The notes under the pieces: model-generated
Seen by the model: the letters and a program-made list of their open reading frames with translations, nothing else
Told to the model about the DNA's origin: nothing
Database searches by the model: none
Assembly: GCF_002076895.1 (NCBI RefSeq)
Contig: NZ_CP020465.1
Coordinates: 3,968,001-4,032,000 of the forward strand
DNA: 64,000 bases
Source of the DNA: Cognaticolwellia beringensis
Lineage (GTDB): Bacteria; Pseudomonadota; Gammaproteobacteria; Enterobacterales; Alteromonadaceae
Direction of reading: 5' to 3'
Shown: positions 25,557-35,633 of the stretch, one piece after another
Layout of the letters: every line of letters begins with the position of its first letter
Position numbering within the stretch: position 1 is the stretch's first letter
Program-made: the position numbers and the translations under genes

Positions 25557-26419
25557 ATATAATTTGTATTCGTTAAATATATTACCCTTTCGGTTATTCT
25601 TATTGAATATCTGACCAAGGTAGATAGTTGCATCAGATCTGCCAATCAATAACATCACCCATACTATTTATTATCATGAATTAATCAACTTGTTATAATG
25701 CCAGTAAATAATATCTACTTTGACCAGAGAACAGCTGATAGCTTTGTCACGTCTTAATTTAGAAACATAACTTTTGATTTAGGGGTAGAGGTCGATGATG
25801 CTCTTGAGATTTCAGAGAGTATCGATTCATTGGTGTTGGTAATGTGCCAGAACCATAACTGGTATTTGCCTCTCATGCCGCCAGTCACTTAATTATATTA
25901 TCATGACTTCAAAGTGATCTTACCCTAATTTCGTGGTCACACTACTGCTGTATCCACGGTTACGTACTCATAGCTGAAAGCACGAATTTTCTTTCCGGAA
26001 TCCAAAGTAAACTCAACAGTTGTTGAGCGAGGTGACAATAACACTGCATCGTGCTCTTCACCTGATGAGCAAGTTTCTTGGCTACAGGCTAAGTCTTTAG
26101 TCAATTTTATCCGCATTACTACTCTTCACTATGTTAAATAATTAAACGGATTGTACCAACAATGCCATCATTTAGATGTAAAAAAATGACCTGAGTGACC
26201 CGCATCAATAAAAGAATATAAAGAGTTTACATGATTCACAGCATCACCAGCCCCGATTGAACTTCACTGTGACTGGCTTCTGCGCCACCACAGCGGTCAT
26301 TCGTCATCAAACTGTTAATGCTAACTTTGTGGCTAAATTGACTATGTCACTATAAACGGACTAAGCTTCGATGAACCTTTATTTCCAAAGGGGTGTTTTA
26401 AGTCAAAGTGAGTTGACCA
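25557..26419. other. gene-poor region, possibly decayed sequence
   Basis: About 860 nt without a large reading frame. Apart from the 59-codon minus-strand ORF at 25937-26116, only short coding-like stretches interrupted by stops are seen, such as the plus-strand frame ending at 25891 (EVDDALEIS). This may be a relic of lost genes; no transposase or terminal repeat was recognised. Confidence 0.35.
25937..26116 (-). CDS. small hypothetical protein, 59 aa
   Basis: ATG at 26116 preceded by GAAGAG. The product is soluble, with two Cys close together (ACSQETC) and a C-terminal half that reads like beta strands (VEFTLDSG, then IRAFSYEYV). The composition looks coding rather than random. No family recognised; could be a remnant. 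Confidence 0.35.
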   Translation of the reverse strand: MRIKLTKDLACSQETCSSGEEHDAVLLSPRSTTVEFTLDSGKKIRAFSYEYVTVDTAVV

Positions 26420-26881
26420 ATGAAAAAACTTTTAATTGTAGCGCACGCTCCTTCAGAAAATACGCAATTAATGGTTGAAGCGATCTTGAAAGGTGCACAG
26501 CATTCTGATATTGAACAGGTTAAAACAAGCTGGATACCGCCTTTAGAAACTACACCTGAGGATGTATTAGCATGTGATGCGATAATTTTGGGGACGACTG
26601 AAAATCTCGGTTATATGAGTGGAGCTTTGAAAGATTTTTTTGATCGCTGCTATTACCCTTGTCTGGAAGTAAAGCAGGGATTGCCTTGTGCTTTATATGT
26701 TCGTGCTGGGAATGATGGAACTGGTACTTGTCGGGCAGTCGAATCGATCTGTACAGGTTTGCGTTGGAATTGGATTCGACCACCATTAGTGTGCCGTGGT
26801 GGCTGGCAGTCAACGTTTCTTGACCAATGTGAAGAACTAGGTATGACAATGGCTGCCGGACTTGATGTTGGAATTTATTAA
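26420..26881 (+). CDS. flavodoxin-family / NADPH-dependent FMN reductase-like protein
   Basis: A 153-residue cytosolic protein with a flavodoxin-like fold. The FMN phosphate loop is AHAPSENTQLM (residues 8-18, in place of the usual T/S-rich loop), a second loop GTTENLGYMSGALKDFFDR (59-77) is the family hallmark, and a third covers RAGNDGTGT near 94-102. Such proteins carry FMN and act in electron transfer or quinone reduction. It stands alone between gene-poor regions, with GGGGTG in a poor position upstream, so regulation is unclear. The partner is unknown. Confidence 0.75.
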   Translation: MKKLLIVAHAPSENTQLMVEAILKGAQHSDIEQVKTSWIPPLETTPEDVLACDAIILGTTENLGYMSGALKDFFDRCYYPCLEVKQGLPCALYVRAGNDGTGTCRAVESICTGLRWNWIRPPLVCRGGWQSTFLDQCEELGMTMAAGLDVGIY

Positions 26882-26930
26882 TTCGCCTTTTACACTTCAG
26901 GAGTCATAGCTGTCATAGCACTATGTTGCT

Positions 26931-27386
26931 CTATAGGGTTTGATGTTTTTCTGAATAGTTAATCACGTCACGATAAATCAGCCATTGGCCATTAGATTGT
27001 TTTTGCCAAACGACTAAGTAATTACCTAATATTTTTTCATTAGATTTTTCACCTTTTATGGTGACTTCCCAAACCCCGACCTCTGTTGCAGTTCTATTAT
27101 CACTCTTTAGTTCAACAGTTTTTAAAGTTATGGTTGCTAGCCCTGCCGACATTTCCATTTTGAGCTGTTTGGCTATTTCTTTACGCCCCTGAATTATTGA
27201 AAAACCATCATTTAAATATAATGCATCTTCTGTAAACATTTGGGACAATTGCTCAGCCTTTCCTTCATTGAACAACTCTATGTATTTATCATTTTTTGCT
27301 TTGATTGCTGAACTTAAATCACTGGTCCAAGCAAATGATGAAACACTCATCAGTGCAACTAGGCAGTAATAAGGAAACTTTTTCAT
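26931..27386 (-). CDS. exported NTF2-like (DUF4440/SnoaL) protein
   Basis: A 151-residue protein with a signal peptide (about residues 1-21, cleavage near SFAWTS). The mature part follows the DUF4440 pattern: a first helix (AIKAKNDKYIELFNEGKA), LSQMFTEDALYLNDG, IIQGRKEIA, and the final WLIYRDVIN strand. It is a third NTF2-like exported protein in this window but lacks the HxH end of the tandem pair at 18034-19047, so it is not a close copy. ATG 27386 has AAGG 8 nt upstream. Role unknown. Confidence 0.72.
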   Translation of the reverse strand: MKKFPYYCLVALMSVSSFAWTSDLSSAIKAKNDKYIELFNEGKAEQLSQMFTEDALYLNDGFSIIQGRKEIAKQLKMEMSAGLATITLKTVELKSDNRTATEVGVWEVTIKGEKSNEKILGNYLVVWQKQSNGQWLIYRDVINYSEKHQTL

Positions 27387-28170
27387 AATAAGGCCTTTTA
27401 TAGTCAATTTATTAAAACATTAAAACATTAGTACAAGGCTACAAGTAATGCAATGTGACATAGCTTAATGTTTTGAACTAAAATACCAATGCCTCCTTTG
27501 AGCTTAGAGCAGTCCTTAGGTGGGAGATTACTGAGATTGTATAGCGCATAAAATGAACACCTCAGGAAGTATTGCCAACGACTGCTTTATGGAATTATTG
27601 TCATTTTTTAGCGGCTAAACTGTAAGTCATTTAGTGGTATTAAAAAATATAATTGGGTGACTCAACGAAATGACGTGGTCAAAAGGCTATTTTCCATAAG
27701 GCCAAGGCAACGCCTGTGGCATTCATGTGCTCGGCTAAATAGTTTAACTTGTACATACTTCCTATAACGTAAATCGCTTAAAAGCTTACCTTTTATCAAC
27801 GACCCTAAAGCAGATTATGCCTTAACTTAGTTATATTAGTGAATGAAATAATTGTAGGTTATTAAGGGTAACTTACTGAATTTATGGATTAAATGTAGGA
27901 CGTTGAATTTATTGTAAATTAAAGTTGTTGATTATTAATTCTTTTACTAGAATTAATTTTAGGTTTATTGATTAAATACATGAATTACTGAAGGAAATTA
28001 GTTATTACTTAGCGTTTAATAGGTAATTTAATAAAGAATTTACTCATTCGAGTTTAGCGCAAAGAAATGAATAAGTTTGTTGAGTGCTACATTGTTACTG
28101 CTTAGCAATAAGATATGACATTAAATGTGTCGATATTAGTCGTTTATTCATCATTGGAGGGTTGTTATTA
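27387..28170. other. intergenic region, 784 nt, no clear gene
   Basis: Between the divergent NTF2-like and OmpA-family genes. AT-rich, no RNA gene or long frame seen. A 25-codon minus-strand frame at 27679-27756 looks coding-like but lacks a usable ribosome binding site. Confidence 0.4.
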
Positions 28171-29304
28171 ATGGTAGTACTCAGCAGTAAACGCCAGTTT
28201 ATGGCGTTAGTTTTATTAGTGGCGATGAGTTTCTCTAGTCAAGCTGAAAAGGATTGTAAGGTACTAGAAGGTGACTATTGTTGGTATGTGTCTGGTGCTT
28301 TAGGTTTGACTTTGCTTGAACCTTACGAAAATAATTCTGGTTGGCAAACGTTTGATGACAAAGATAAGGGTTATAAGCTTTACGGCGGCTTTGTTTTTAA
28401 CGAACACTGGTTTGCAGAGCTAAGTTATTCCAATTTAGGTGAAGCTTTATTTAGACATAAAAACCCGGGGATTAATGATACTTTGAAAGTAGAGTATTCA
28501 GGAGTGGCAGCGCAGGCAGGTTATTGGCTTATGCCAGTTAATAATGACTGGAATGCATTTGTTAGAGCAGGTCTTGCAAAGATGGATTCTAGCAGCAACT
28601 TGGAACGGGAACATGAGCAACTAAATAACTTTCAAGTTGTCTTTAGTGCGGGTATTCAGTGGCGCTTTATCGATCAGTGGATGACACGACTTGAAATAGA
28701 CAGTTATGACAAAGACTCTTTATTCATAGGATTATCTATTAGCCGTTTCTTTGGCGAAAGCGAAGCAAAAAGAACAGTAACACGCACTCAACCTAAAACT
28801 AACCCTAATCTTTCACCTACACCTAAAGCTTTGCTGACTAATCCAGCCACAGTAGTCACTCGAACAGAAAACCCTGATAAAGATGGTGACGGTATTTTAA
28901 ATACCGCTGATCAATGTCCTGATTCGGTTAAAGGCCTAGTCGTTAATGAGAGAGGTTGTCCAGTTCCGTTTAATATTACTATCCAGTTTGCTTCTAACTC
29001 TTCCGGTGTCGATGCAAAAATTCAGCAAGAAATTGACTCATTGGCTGCTCAATTGCGTTTATACAGAAATGCAAAAGTTACGCTTGAAGGTCACACTGAT
29101 TGGCGAGGAAAACAAGCCCAAAATCAACCGTTGTCGCTAGCACGAGCACAAACTTTAGCTTATGCGCTAATGCAAGCAACCGGTCTCCCTGAGTCTGCCT
29201 TTACGGTAGTAGGTCATGGTGAACTTAAACCTGTTGATACCAATAACACTGAAGCAGGAAGATTTAACAATCGTCGGGTAGAAATTAATATTGAAGGGAA
29301 TTAA
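28171..29304 (+). CDS. OmpA-family outer membrane protein
   Basis: A 377-residue outer membrane protein. A signal peptide (about 1-26, ending SSQA) leads into an eight-stranded beta-barrel (about 27-190), a Pro/Thr-rich linker, a calcium-binding thrombospondin type 3 motif (DKDGDGILNTADQCPD) and a C-terminal OmpA peptidoglycan-binding domain (about 265-377) with EGHTDWRG and FNNRRVEI. It links the outer membrane to peptidoglycan. ATG 28171 is preferred because GGAGG lies 10 nt upstream and the signal peptide then has normal length. A strong terminator follows. Confidence 0.9.
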   Translation: MVVLSSKRQFMALVLLVAMSFSSQAEKDCKVLEGDYCWYVSGALGLTLLEPYENNSGWQTFDDKDKGYKLYGGFVFNEHWFAELSYSNLGEALFRHKNPGINDTLKVEYSGVAAQAGYWLMPVNNDWNAFVRAGLAKMDSSSNLEREHEQLNNFQVVFSAGIQWRFIDQWMTRLEIDSYDKDSLFIGLSISRFFGESEAKRTVTRTQPKTNPNLSPTPKALLTNPATVVTRTENPDKDGDGILNTADQCPDSVKGLVVNERGCPVPFNITIQFASNSSGVDAKIQQEIDSLAAQLRLYRNAKVTLEGHTDWRGKQAQNQPLSLARAQTLAYALMQATGLPESAFTVVGHGELKPVDTNNTEAGRFNNRRVEINIEGN

Positions 29305-29330
29305 TTTCTAGCTAGGTGAAGGCTAAGCAT

Positions 29331-29362
29331 AAAAAAGCAGCGAATAATCGCTGCTTTTTTTT
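29331..29362 (+). terminator. rho-independent terminator after the OmpA-family gene
   Basis: AAAAAAGCAGCGA pairs with TCGCTGCTTTTTT around ATAA, ending in eight T. Confidence 0.92.
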
Positions 29363-29530
29363 GTTCAATTAGTTGCTATATATTCTGTTTTATTTGCAAA
29401 CAAAGTACGACAAAAAACAGGTTTTTTGATATGACTAATCAACTTGTTATTACCTCAGCTCAGGTTAATGAATGCTTATAAATCTAAAATAGCTTGCTGA
29501 GTAGCTTTGCTTATTCCGCACTGAGCTTGA

Positions 29531-29785
29531 CTAATCAATTGTAATTTCAATGTTAGAAGTAGGGTACGCACAACAAGTAAGAATTTCATTCTCACCAATA
29601 TAAGCTAAAGGGTACTGGCTATAGTCAACAGTCCCCTTTTTTAAAGAGCAGCGACAAGCGCCACAAAATCCATCACGACAATGAAAATGTGACTCAATAT
29701 TCTCTCTTTCTAGGGTGTTTAGAATGTTTTTGTCTTTATCGAGGAACGTTATTTCCCGTCCCTCGACCGTAATACTAAAAGGCAT
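29531..29785 (-). CDS. yfaE: YfaE-like 2Fe-2S ferredoxin, diferric-tyrosyl radical maintenance
   Basis: An 84-residue plant-type ferredoxin. The four iron ligands are visible: Cys36, Cys41 and Cys44 in HCRDGFCGAC, and Cys71 or Cys72 in LTCC. YfaE reduces NrdB so that its diiron-tyrosyl cofactor can be assembled or restored. It lies 5 nt after nrdB on the same strand, the order known from E. coli, so it is cotranscribed. Confidence 0.92.
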   Translation of the reverse strand: MPFSITVEGREITFLDKDKNILNTLERENIESHFHCRDGFCGACRCSLKKGTVDYSQYPLAYIGENEILTCCAYPTSNIEITID

Positions 29786-29790
29786 AAATA

Positions 29791-30921
29791 CTATAAGTCG
29801 AAATCGTCGAAGTCGTCACTTGATACTGACGAGTCTACCTGGCCAACTAAGTAACTAGATATCTCGGTTTCTTGTGGGGCCACTTGGACGTTATCACTAA
29901 CCAAATAAGAGTTCATCCACGGTAGTGGATTACTTTTGATGTCATAGGGTGCATCAAAGCCGATAGCACTTAAACGTTGGTTACTGATGTACTCAATGTA
30001 TTGTTTTAAAATAGCAGCGTTAAGACCAATCATAGAGCCATCTTTAAATAGATAGTCAGCCCATTCTTTTTCTTGATCGACAACGTCTAAGAATATTTGT
30101 TTACCTTGCTCACGTAACGTTGTGGCAATTTCTTGCATTTCAGGGTCGTCTTTACCTGACATCCAGTTGTTTAGAATATGCTGTGTACCGGTTAAATGGA
30201 GTGCTTCGTCACGAGCAATAAGTTTGATGATTTTTGCATTACCTTCAAGTAACTCACGCTCAGCAAAGGCGAATGAGCAAGCAAAACTAACATAAAAGCG
30301 AATAGCTTCTAAAGCATTTACCGAACATATAGCTAAAAATAGGCGTTCTTTCAATTTACGTTCGCTGACTTCAATCGTCTTACCGTCAACTTCATAGCTA
30401 CCAGCACCTTGCGATTGTAATAATTGTGTAGTGATAATAACGGCGTCAAAATATTGTGCGATACTTGAGGCGCGCTTTAAAATGGCAGGATTCACCATGA
30501 TATCGTCAAACACTTCACTAGGGTCGGTAAATAAATTACGTAAAATGTGGGTGTATGAACGTGAGTGAATCGTTTCACTGAACGCCCATGTCTCTACCCA
30601 TGTTTCAACTTCTGGTAATGAAACCAGTGGCAATAATACGGCGTTTACTGAACGAGCAGCCATTGAATCAAGTAACGTTTGATATTTTAAGTTAGAAATA
30701 AAAATATGTTTTTCAGAGTCAGTTAAACTCTGCCAATCGGCACGGTCTTTTGATACATCAATTTCTTCTGGACGCCAAAAAAACGATAATTGTTTTTCAA
30801 TCAGTTTTTCAAACGCCATATAACGTTGTTGATCGTATCGTGCAATATTAACACTGTTTCCCAAAAACATTGGCTCTAACAAGGCATTGTTAGCTGTTTG
30901 GTTAAACGTAGTGTACGACAT
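29791..30921 (-). CDS. nrdB: ribonucleotide reductase class Ia, beta subunit
   Basis: A 376-residue R2 subunit. It holds the diiron centre and tyrosyl radical that start nucleotide reduction in NrdA. The expected iron ligands appear in order: the early Asp/Glu region, EXXH motif in SETIHSRSY, and later [12 protein letters not shown]. The C-terminal tail is acidic and ends DDFDDFDL, the peptide that docks into NrdA. It is separated from nrdA by 141 nt that contain a terminator, so its level may be set partly by read-through. Confidence 0.96.
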   Translation of the reverse strand: MSYTTFNQTANNALLEPMFLGNSVNIARYDQQRYMAFEKLIEKQLSFFWRPEEIDVSKDRADWQSLTDSEKHIFISNLKYQTLLDSMAARSVNAVLLPLVSLPEVETWVETWAFSETIHSRSYTHILRNLFTDPSEVFDDIMVNPAILKRASSIAQYFDAVIITTQLLQSQGAGSYEVDGKTIEVSERKLKERLFLAICSVNALEAIRFYVSFACSFAFAERELLEGNAKIIKLIARDEALHLTGTQHILNNWMSGKDDPEMQEIATTLREQGKQIFLDVVDQEKEWADYLFKDGSMIGLNAAILKQYIEYISNQRLSAIGFDAPYDIKSNPLPWMNSYLVSDNVQVAPQETEISSYLVGQVDSSVSSDDFDDFDL

Positions 30922-31021
30922 TTATATCTCCTTGAAATAACGCCATTTGAGGGCAGTATTTCATTACTTAATGGTAATTTATCTAGTTTTTATTAGTTTT
31001 TTTGCCATACAAATATGTTGG

Positions 31022-31052
31022 CAAAAAAAGAGGAAAACCTTATGTTTTCCTC
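31022..31052 (-). terminator. intercistronic rho-independent terminator between nrdA and nrdB
   Basis: On the minus strand AGAGGAAAAC pairs with GTTTTCCTCT around ATAAG and is followed by seven T, 10 nt after the nrdA stop. It should end part of the nrdA transcripts. Confidence 0.85.
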
Positions 31053-31062
31053 TGATGATACG

Positions 31063-33333
31063 CTAAATCTTACAAGCGCCACCGGCACAATCGTCATCAA
31101 CATCTATTTGATTGTCATCAGCGCCATCACGAGTGTTGTGATAATACATGGTTTTAATACCAAGCTTGTAGGCGGTTAAAATGTCTTTTAACACTTGTTT
31201 GATTGGCACTTTACCACCTTCAAAGCGTGAAGGGTCGTAGTTGGTGTTAGCTGAAATAGTTTGGTCAATAAACTTTTGCATAATCCCAACTAACTGTAAG
31301 TAACCTTCGTTACTTGGAATATTCCACAGTAATTCGTAGTTATCTTTTAATCGTTGATACTCAGGTACGACTTGCTTTAAAACACCATCTTTACTTGCTT
31401 TAATGCTGATTAAACCACGAGGTGGCTCAATACCATTGGTTGCATTAGATATTTGAGATGAGGTTTCTGACGGCATTAGTGCCGATACCGTTGAGTTTCT
31501 AACTCCGTGCTTTTTGATACTAGCGCGCAGTGATTCCCAATCTAAATGAAGTGCTTCACCGGTAATGTTATCGATTTCTTTTTTGTAAGTATCGATAGGT
31601 AATATACCCTGTGATAAACGCGTTTCATTAAACTTAGGACATGCACCTTGTTCAATCGCTAATTCGTTTGACGCTTTTAATAAATAGTATTGAATAGCTT
31701 CAAAAGTTCGATGAGTTAAGTTATTCGCACTACCGTTTGAGTAGAAAACGCCATTTTTTGCTAAGTAATAAGCGTAGTTAATAACACCTATACCTAATGT
31801 ACGACGGCCCATAGTTGCGGTATGTGCAGCCGGAACTGGATAGTCTTGATAATCTAATAAACTGTCTAATGCACGTACGGCTAAATCAGCTAAGCCTGCT
31901 AATTCGTCAAGGCTGTCAATAGCGCCTAAGTTAAAGGCTGATAATGTACATAGCGCAATCTCACCATCAGGATCGTTAACATCCTTCATTGGTTTCGTTG
32001 GTAAGGCAATTTCTAAACATAAATTGCTTTGACGAATAGGGGCAACACTTGGATCAAATGGTGAATGTGTATTACAGTGATCAACATTTTGTAAATAGAT
32101 ACGACCCGTACTCGCACGCTCTTGGGCAAATAAAGTAAACAGTTCAATCGCTTTAATACACTTTTTACGAATTGAAGCATCCGCTTCGTATTTAACGTAT
32201 AGCTCTTCAAATTTATCTTGATCTTCAAAGAAGGCATCGTATAAGCCAGGAACATCACTTGGACTAAATAAGGTAATTGATTGACCTTTAATCAAACGTT
32301 GATACATCAATTTATTAAACTGCACGCCGTAATCTAAATGGCGAACGCGGTTCTCTTCAACACCACGGTTATTTTTAAGGACCAGTAGACTTTCAACTTC
32401 TAAATGCCAAAGTGGATAGAATAGGGTAGCTGCGCCACCACGAACTCCACCTTGCGAACAGCTTTTAACCGCTGTTTGAAAAAGTTTATAAAATGGAATA
32501 CAACCAGTATGGAATGCTTCACCATTACGTATTGTACTGCCTAGTGCGCGAATACGACCGGCATTAATACCAATGCCTGCACGCTGAGAAACATATTTTA
32601 CAATTGAACTTGTTGTCGCGTTAATTGAATCTAAGCTATCGCCACATTCAATTAATACACAAGACGAAAATTGGCGAGTTGGCGTTCGAACACCTGCCAT
32701 AATAGGTGTTGGTAGTGAAAGCTTAAAGGTAGAGATAGCGTTATAAAAACCTTTAACATAATCTAGACGGGTTTCTTTCGGGTATTTAGCGAATAAACAA
32801 GCCGCTACTAAAATATAAAGAAATTGCGCACTTTCATAAATTTCACCGGTTACACGGTTTTGAACAAGGTATTTACCTTCTAACTGTTTTACCGCTGCAT
32901 AACTGAAATCTAGATCACGACCGTGATCCATAAAAGCTTCTAACTGTTCGAATTCTTCAGCGCTGTAATCAGTTAATAAATGCTGATCGTATTTACCTGC
33001 TTCAACTAGTTTTACTACATGTGGGTAAAGCTTAGGTGGCTCAAACTGTCCGTAAGCTTTTTTACGCAAATGGAATATAGCTAAGCGTGCTGATAGGTAT
33101 TGATAATCAGGCGTTTCTTCCGAGATTAAATCAGCGGCTGATTTAATAATGGTTTCATGAATGTCAGCGGTTTTAATACCGTCATAAAACTGAATATGAG
33201 ATTTCAATTCAACTTGAGACACCGAAACATTGTCTAGGCCATTAGCTGCCCAAGCAATAACTTTGTGGATTTTTTCTAAGTCGATGAGTTCTTTTGAACC
33301 ATTGCGTTTTGTAACAAAGAGTTTGTTATTCAT
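31063..33333 (-). CDS. nrdA: ribonucleotide reductase class Ia, alpha subunit
   Basis: A 756-residue R1 catalytic subunit that makes deoxynucleoside diphosphates. An N-terminal ATP-cone (about 1-95, starting FVTKRNGSKE) gives overall activity control. The barrel domain carries the redox Cys in SSCVLIE, the active-site NLCLEI and CTLSAFNLG motifs, and the C-terminal DDCAGGACKI with the shuttle Cys pair. CAGG precedes the start. Two NrdR boxes lie upstream. Confidence 0.97.
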   Translation of the reverse strand: MNNKLFVTKRNGSKELIDLEKIHKVIAWAANGLDNVSVSQVELKSHIQFYDGIKTADIHETIIKSAADLISEETPDYQYLSARLAIFHLRKKAYGQFEPPKLYPHVVKLVEAGKYDQHLLTDYSAEEFEQLEAFMDHGRDLDFSYAAVKQLEGKYLVQNRVTGEIYESAQFLYILVAACLFAKYPKETRLDYVKGFYNAISTFKLSLPTPIMAGVRTPTRQFSSCVLIECGDSLDSINATTSSIVKYVSQRAGIGINAGRIRALGSTIRNGEAFHTGCIPFYKLFQTAVKSCSQGGVRGGAATLFYPLWHLEVESLLVLKNNRGVEENRVRHLDYGVQFNKLMYQRLIKGQSITLFSPSDVPGLYDAFFEDQDKFEELYVKYEADASIRKKCIKAIELFTLFAQERASTGRIYLQNVDHCNTHSPFDPSVAPIRQSNLCLEIALPTKPMKDVNDPDGEIALCTLSAFNLGAIDSLDELAGLADLAVRALDSLLDYQDYPVPAAHTATMGRRTLGIGVINYAYYLAKNGVFYSNGSANNLTHRTFEAIQYYLLKASNELAIEQGACPKFNETRLSQGILPIDTYKKEIDNITGEALHLDWESLRASIKKHGVRNSTVSALMPSETSSQISNATNGIEPPRGLISIKASKDGVLKQVVPEYQRLKDNYELLWNIPSNEGYLQLVGIMQKFIDQTISANTNYDPSRFEGGKVPIKQVLKDILTAYKLGIKTMYYHNTRDGADDNQIDVDDDCAGGACKI

Positions 33334-33459
33334 GAAAGACCTGTAAATCTATTTGTTGTTATAACCACCCAAAATAGGTGCTCATAATGTTAATTGCCTC
33401 AAAATGTCATTTATACGAGGTAAATCGTATTTCATTCAAAATGTCTTTGAATGAAAAAT

Positions 33460-33475
33460 GCACTATATATTGGGG
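33460..33475. promoter_or_regulatory. NrdR box 1 upstream of nrdA
   Basis: GCACTATATATTGGGG matches the NrdR consensus ACACTATATATTGTGT at 13 of 16 positions. Confidence 0.75.
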
Positions 33476-33490
33476 TTTTTAAAAAACTAA

Positions 33491-33506
33491 TCACAAGATA
33501 GTGAGG
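33491..33506. promoter_or_regulatory. NrdR box 2 upstream of nrdA
   Basis: TCACAAGATAGTGAGG is a weaker match (about 10 of 16) to the NrdR consensus, but its start is exactly 31 bp from box 1, the spacing of about three helical turns that paired NrdR boxes show. Confidence 0.6.
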
Positions 33507-34142
33507 TTTGCACTACAATGCAAGCGATATAAATTATCTAATATTACTTGATTTTTTTAGAGTAAAAGTTCTGTTAGTAACAACTAACTTAGTAGTGCTT
33601 TTTAATTTTGGTTTTTATAAAACGCAATGCTTATTTTAACTTTTTTTTCAGCCCTAAATTATTTTATTTTAATTTTTAAGGTTTATATGTCAAAAGAGAA
33701 TATAAAATATATAATCTATATTATTCAATGGGTTAATTATTTGGCTTAATTCTTGTTCACATATATTGACGAGTGATTGTTTTATCAACGCTTGCAGATT
33801 GATTTATGTTCTTAACCTGAATGAGTATGCAGTATTGGCGCAATTATTCACTAATAAACGGTTAGTCATGGCTATTCATATAAATTTGCTGAAATAGGTG
33901 CTTTTTAGGGAATAAACAAGGGAATACTCTAAGGAACATAGATTGGGTTATGGTGAGGTGCTTTATAGAAAACTAAATGCTCTGATCAGTAAACGACAAA
34001 AGGTAGGTTAGTCTTTGTCGATTGTGAATGTAGCAGAACATATTCATATCAATATAATATAGAGCAATGCCACTCTCTATAACGATTCAAGTTGAAACTT
34101 AAAAGGGGGCATTCAGCAAAAGAGTTTCCCCTATATTCGTGT
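33507..34142. other. intergenic region, 636 nt, no clear gene
   Basis: AT-rich region between the nrdA promoter and the end of gph. A 20-codon frame at 33687-33749 with AAGG upstream is the only possible small ORF; nothing else recognised. Confidence 0.4.
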
Positions 34143-34820
34143 TTACTTAATAAAAGCGAGTAAATCGGTTGGTGTATCAATTATGTGATCAGCCTGCCAA
34201 GTTAAGCAATCTTCATCAGCTAAAATATAGCCCCAATTAGCGACAAAAGTTTTCATTAAAGCACTATTCCCTGCCTGTATATCACGCAGGGCATCACCCA
34301 CATAGTAACAGTGTTGATTATTAACATTAATTAGCTCACAGGCATGCAATATCGGCTCTGGGTCTGGCTTTCGTTTAGTGAGCGTGTCACCACCCACCAT
34401 TACTGCACAGTTAATAAATTCAGGGTAATGGGGTAACAGTATTTTTGTTAAGCCTTCTGGCTTATTTGTAATAATTCCCCAGGGTATTCCATTGGCCTCT
34501 AAGTGTTGTAGAAGCTCAGTTACGCCTGAATATAGGCGAGTATGCACGGCAATATTTTCTTGGTAGTAATCGAGAAATTGTTGACGTAAAACTTCATAGT
34601 CATAATTTTTAATATCATGACCAAAGCCAAGGTTAAGCAATCCTAATGCGCCGTCTGAAGCAACAGGACGGTAATCTTTAGCCGCTACAACAGGTTTATT
34701 ATATCGTTGCAACACATGATTTAATGCCGCACCTAAATCATCAGCGGTATCTAATAATGTGCCGTCTAAATCAAAAAGTACGCTGGCAATTGGCTTTGTT
34801 GTTTGATTTTCGGTTGACAT
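34143..34820 (-). CDS. gph: phosphoglycolate phosphatase, HAD family
   Basis: A 225-residue HAD hydrolase. Motif I is FDLDGTLLDTADDL (nucleophile Asp near residue 17), motif II GIITNKP, motif III KRKPDPEP and motif IV YVGDALRDIQAG. Gph removes phosphate from 2-phosphoglycolate formed in DNA repair. The helical cap after motif I is of the Gph/MupP type; MupP (MurNAc-6-phosphate phosphatase) is an alternative for homologues next to ubiG. It lies 93 nt after ubiG on the same strand, the common ubiG-gph order. AAGAG precedes the ATG. Confidence 0.88.
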   Translation of the reverse strand: MSTENQTTKPIASVLFDLDGTLLDTADDLGAALNHVLQRYNKPVVAAKDYRPVASDGALGLLNLGFGHDIKNYDYEVLRQQFLDYYQENIAVHTRLYSGVTELLQHLEANGIPWGIITNKPEGLTKILLPHYPEFINCAVMVGGDTLTKRKPDPEPILHACELINVNNQHCYYVGDALRDIQAGNSALMKTFVANWGYILADEDCLTWQADHIIDTPTDLLAFIK

Positions 34821-34913
34821 AATGTTGCTCTTTTTCGTTAGGTAATTTAAAGGAGGGGCCGCGTCGATATTGAATACTTTATATCAACGCGTTATTCGTT
34901 ATAGTTGTAAATG

Positions 34914-35633
34914 TTAAACGCGTTGGCAACACAGGATATAGTTCACATCAAGCGATGAGGTCAACTTATGATTTTCAGTCAACGGGTTATAATGAATACC
35001 GGCGGCATCGATACATTTTAAATCGAACGACTCAGCCCACGCTATTAATGTAGATGGACGAATGAAGCTGTTGTGATCATGTGTGCCATTGGGTACGAGT
35101 TTGAATATTTTTTCGGCCGCTACAATGGCTAATAAGTAAGCTTTTAATGATTTATTTAGTGTTGAGAAAAAAACGAAACCACCAGGCTTAACCATTTGTG
35201 CACAGGCACTGACGATTGACTCAGGATCAGGCACATGTTCTAACATTTCCATACAAGTGACTACATCATAATGTTGTGCTTGCTGCTGCGCTTTCTCTTC
35301 GGCGGTAATTTTTTGATAATCAACGCTAACACCTGTTTCTAAAGCATGCAGTTTGGCAACATTTAAGGGCTCTTGCCCCATATCAATCCCGGTAACTTCT
35401 GCGCCAAGTTGTGCTAGGCTTTCGGCTAAAATACCGCCACCGCAACCCACATCGATTACTTTTTTAGCAAAGATATCGCCAACATGCTGACAAATAAACT
35501 GTCGGCGTAAAGGGTTAATTTGATGTAAGGGCTTAAAATCACCGTCAAGTTCCCACCATTGGCTGGCTACTTGTTCAAATTTAGCAATTTCGTCGGGATT
35601 AACATTTAAAGGGTTAGACATGGCTATTATCAT
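34914..35633 (-). CDS. ubiG: ubiquinone biosynthesis O-methyltransferase
   Basis: A 239-residue class I SAM-dependent methyltransferase. Motif I is [16 protein letters not shown] (about 62-77), followed by GAEVTGIDM. The N-terminal pattern [14 protein letters not shown] and [12 protein letters not shown] is diagnostic of UbiG, which makes both O-methylations of the quinone ring. ATG 35633 is used because AGAAG lies 7 nt upstream; an inner ATG at 35621 lacks one. Confidence 0.95.
   Translation of the reverse strand: MIIAMSNPLNVNPDEIAKFEQVASQWWELDGDFKPLHQINPLRRQFICQHVGDIFAKKVIDVGCGGGILAESLAQLGAEVTGIDMGQEPLNVAKLHALETGVSVDYQKITAEEKAQQQAQHYDVVTCMEMLEHVPDPESIVSACAQMVKPGGFVFFSTLNKSLKAYLLAIVAAEKIFKLVPNGTHDHNSFIRPSTLIAWAESFDLKCIDAAGIHYNPLTENHKLTSSLDVNYILCCQRV

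Noticed and set aside
27679..27756. 25-codon minus-strand frame with coding-like composition
   Set aside because: GGAAG is only one base from the ATG, too close to work; may be a fragment of a lost gene.
33687..33749. 20-codon plus-strand frame with AAGG upstream
   Set aside because: Very short, in highly AT-rich DNA where such frames arise by chance; no context support.
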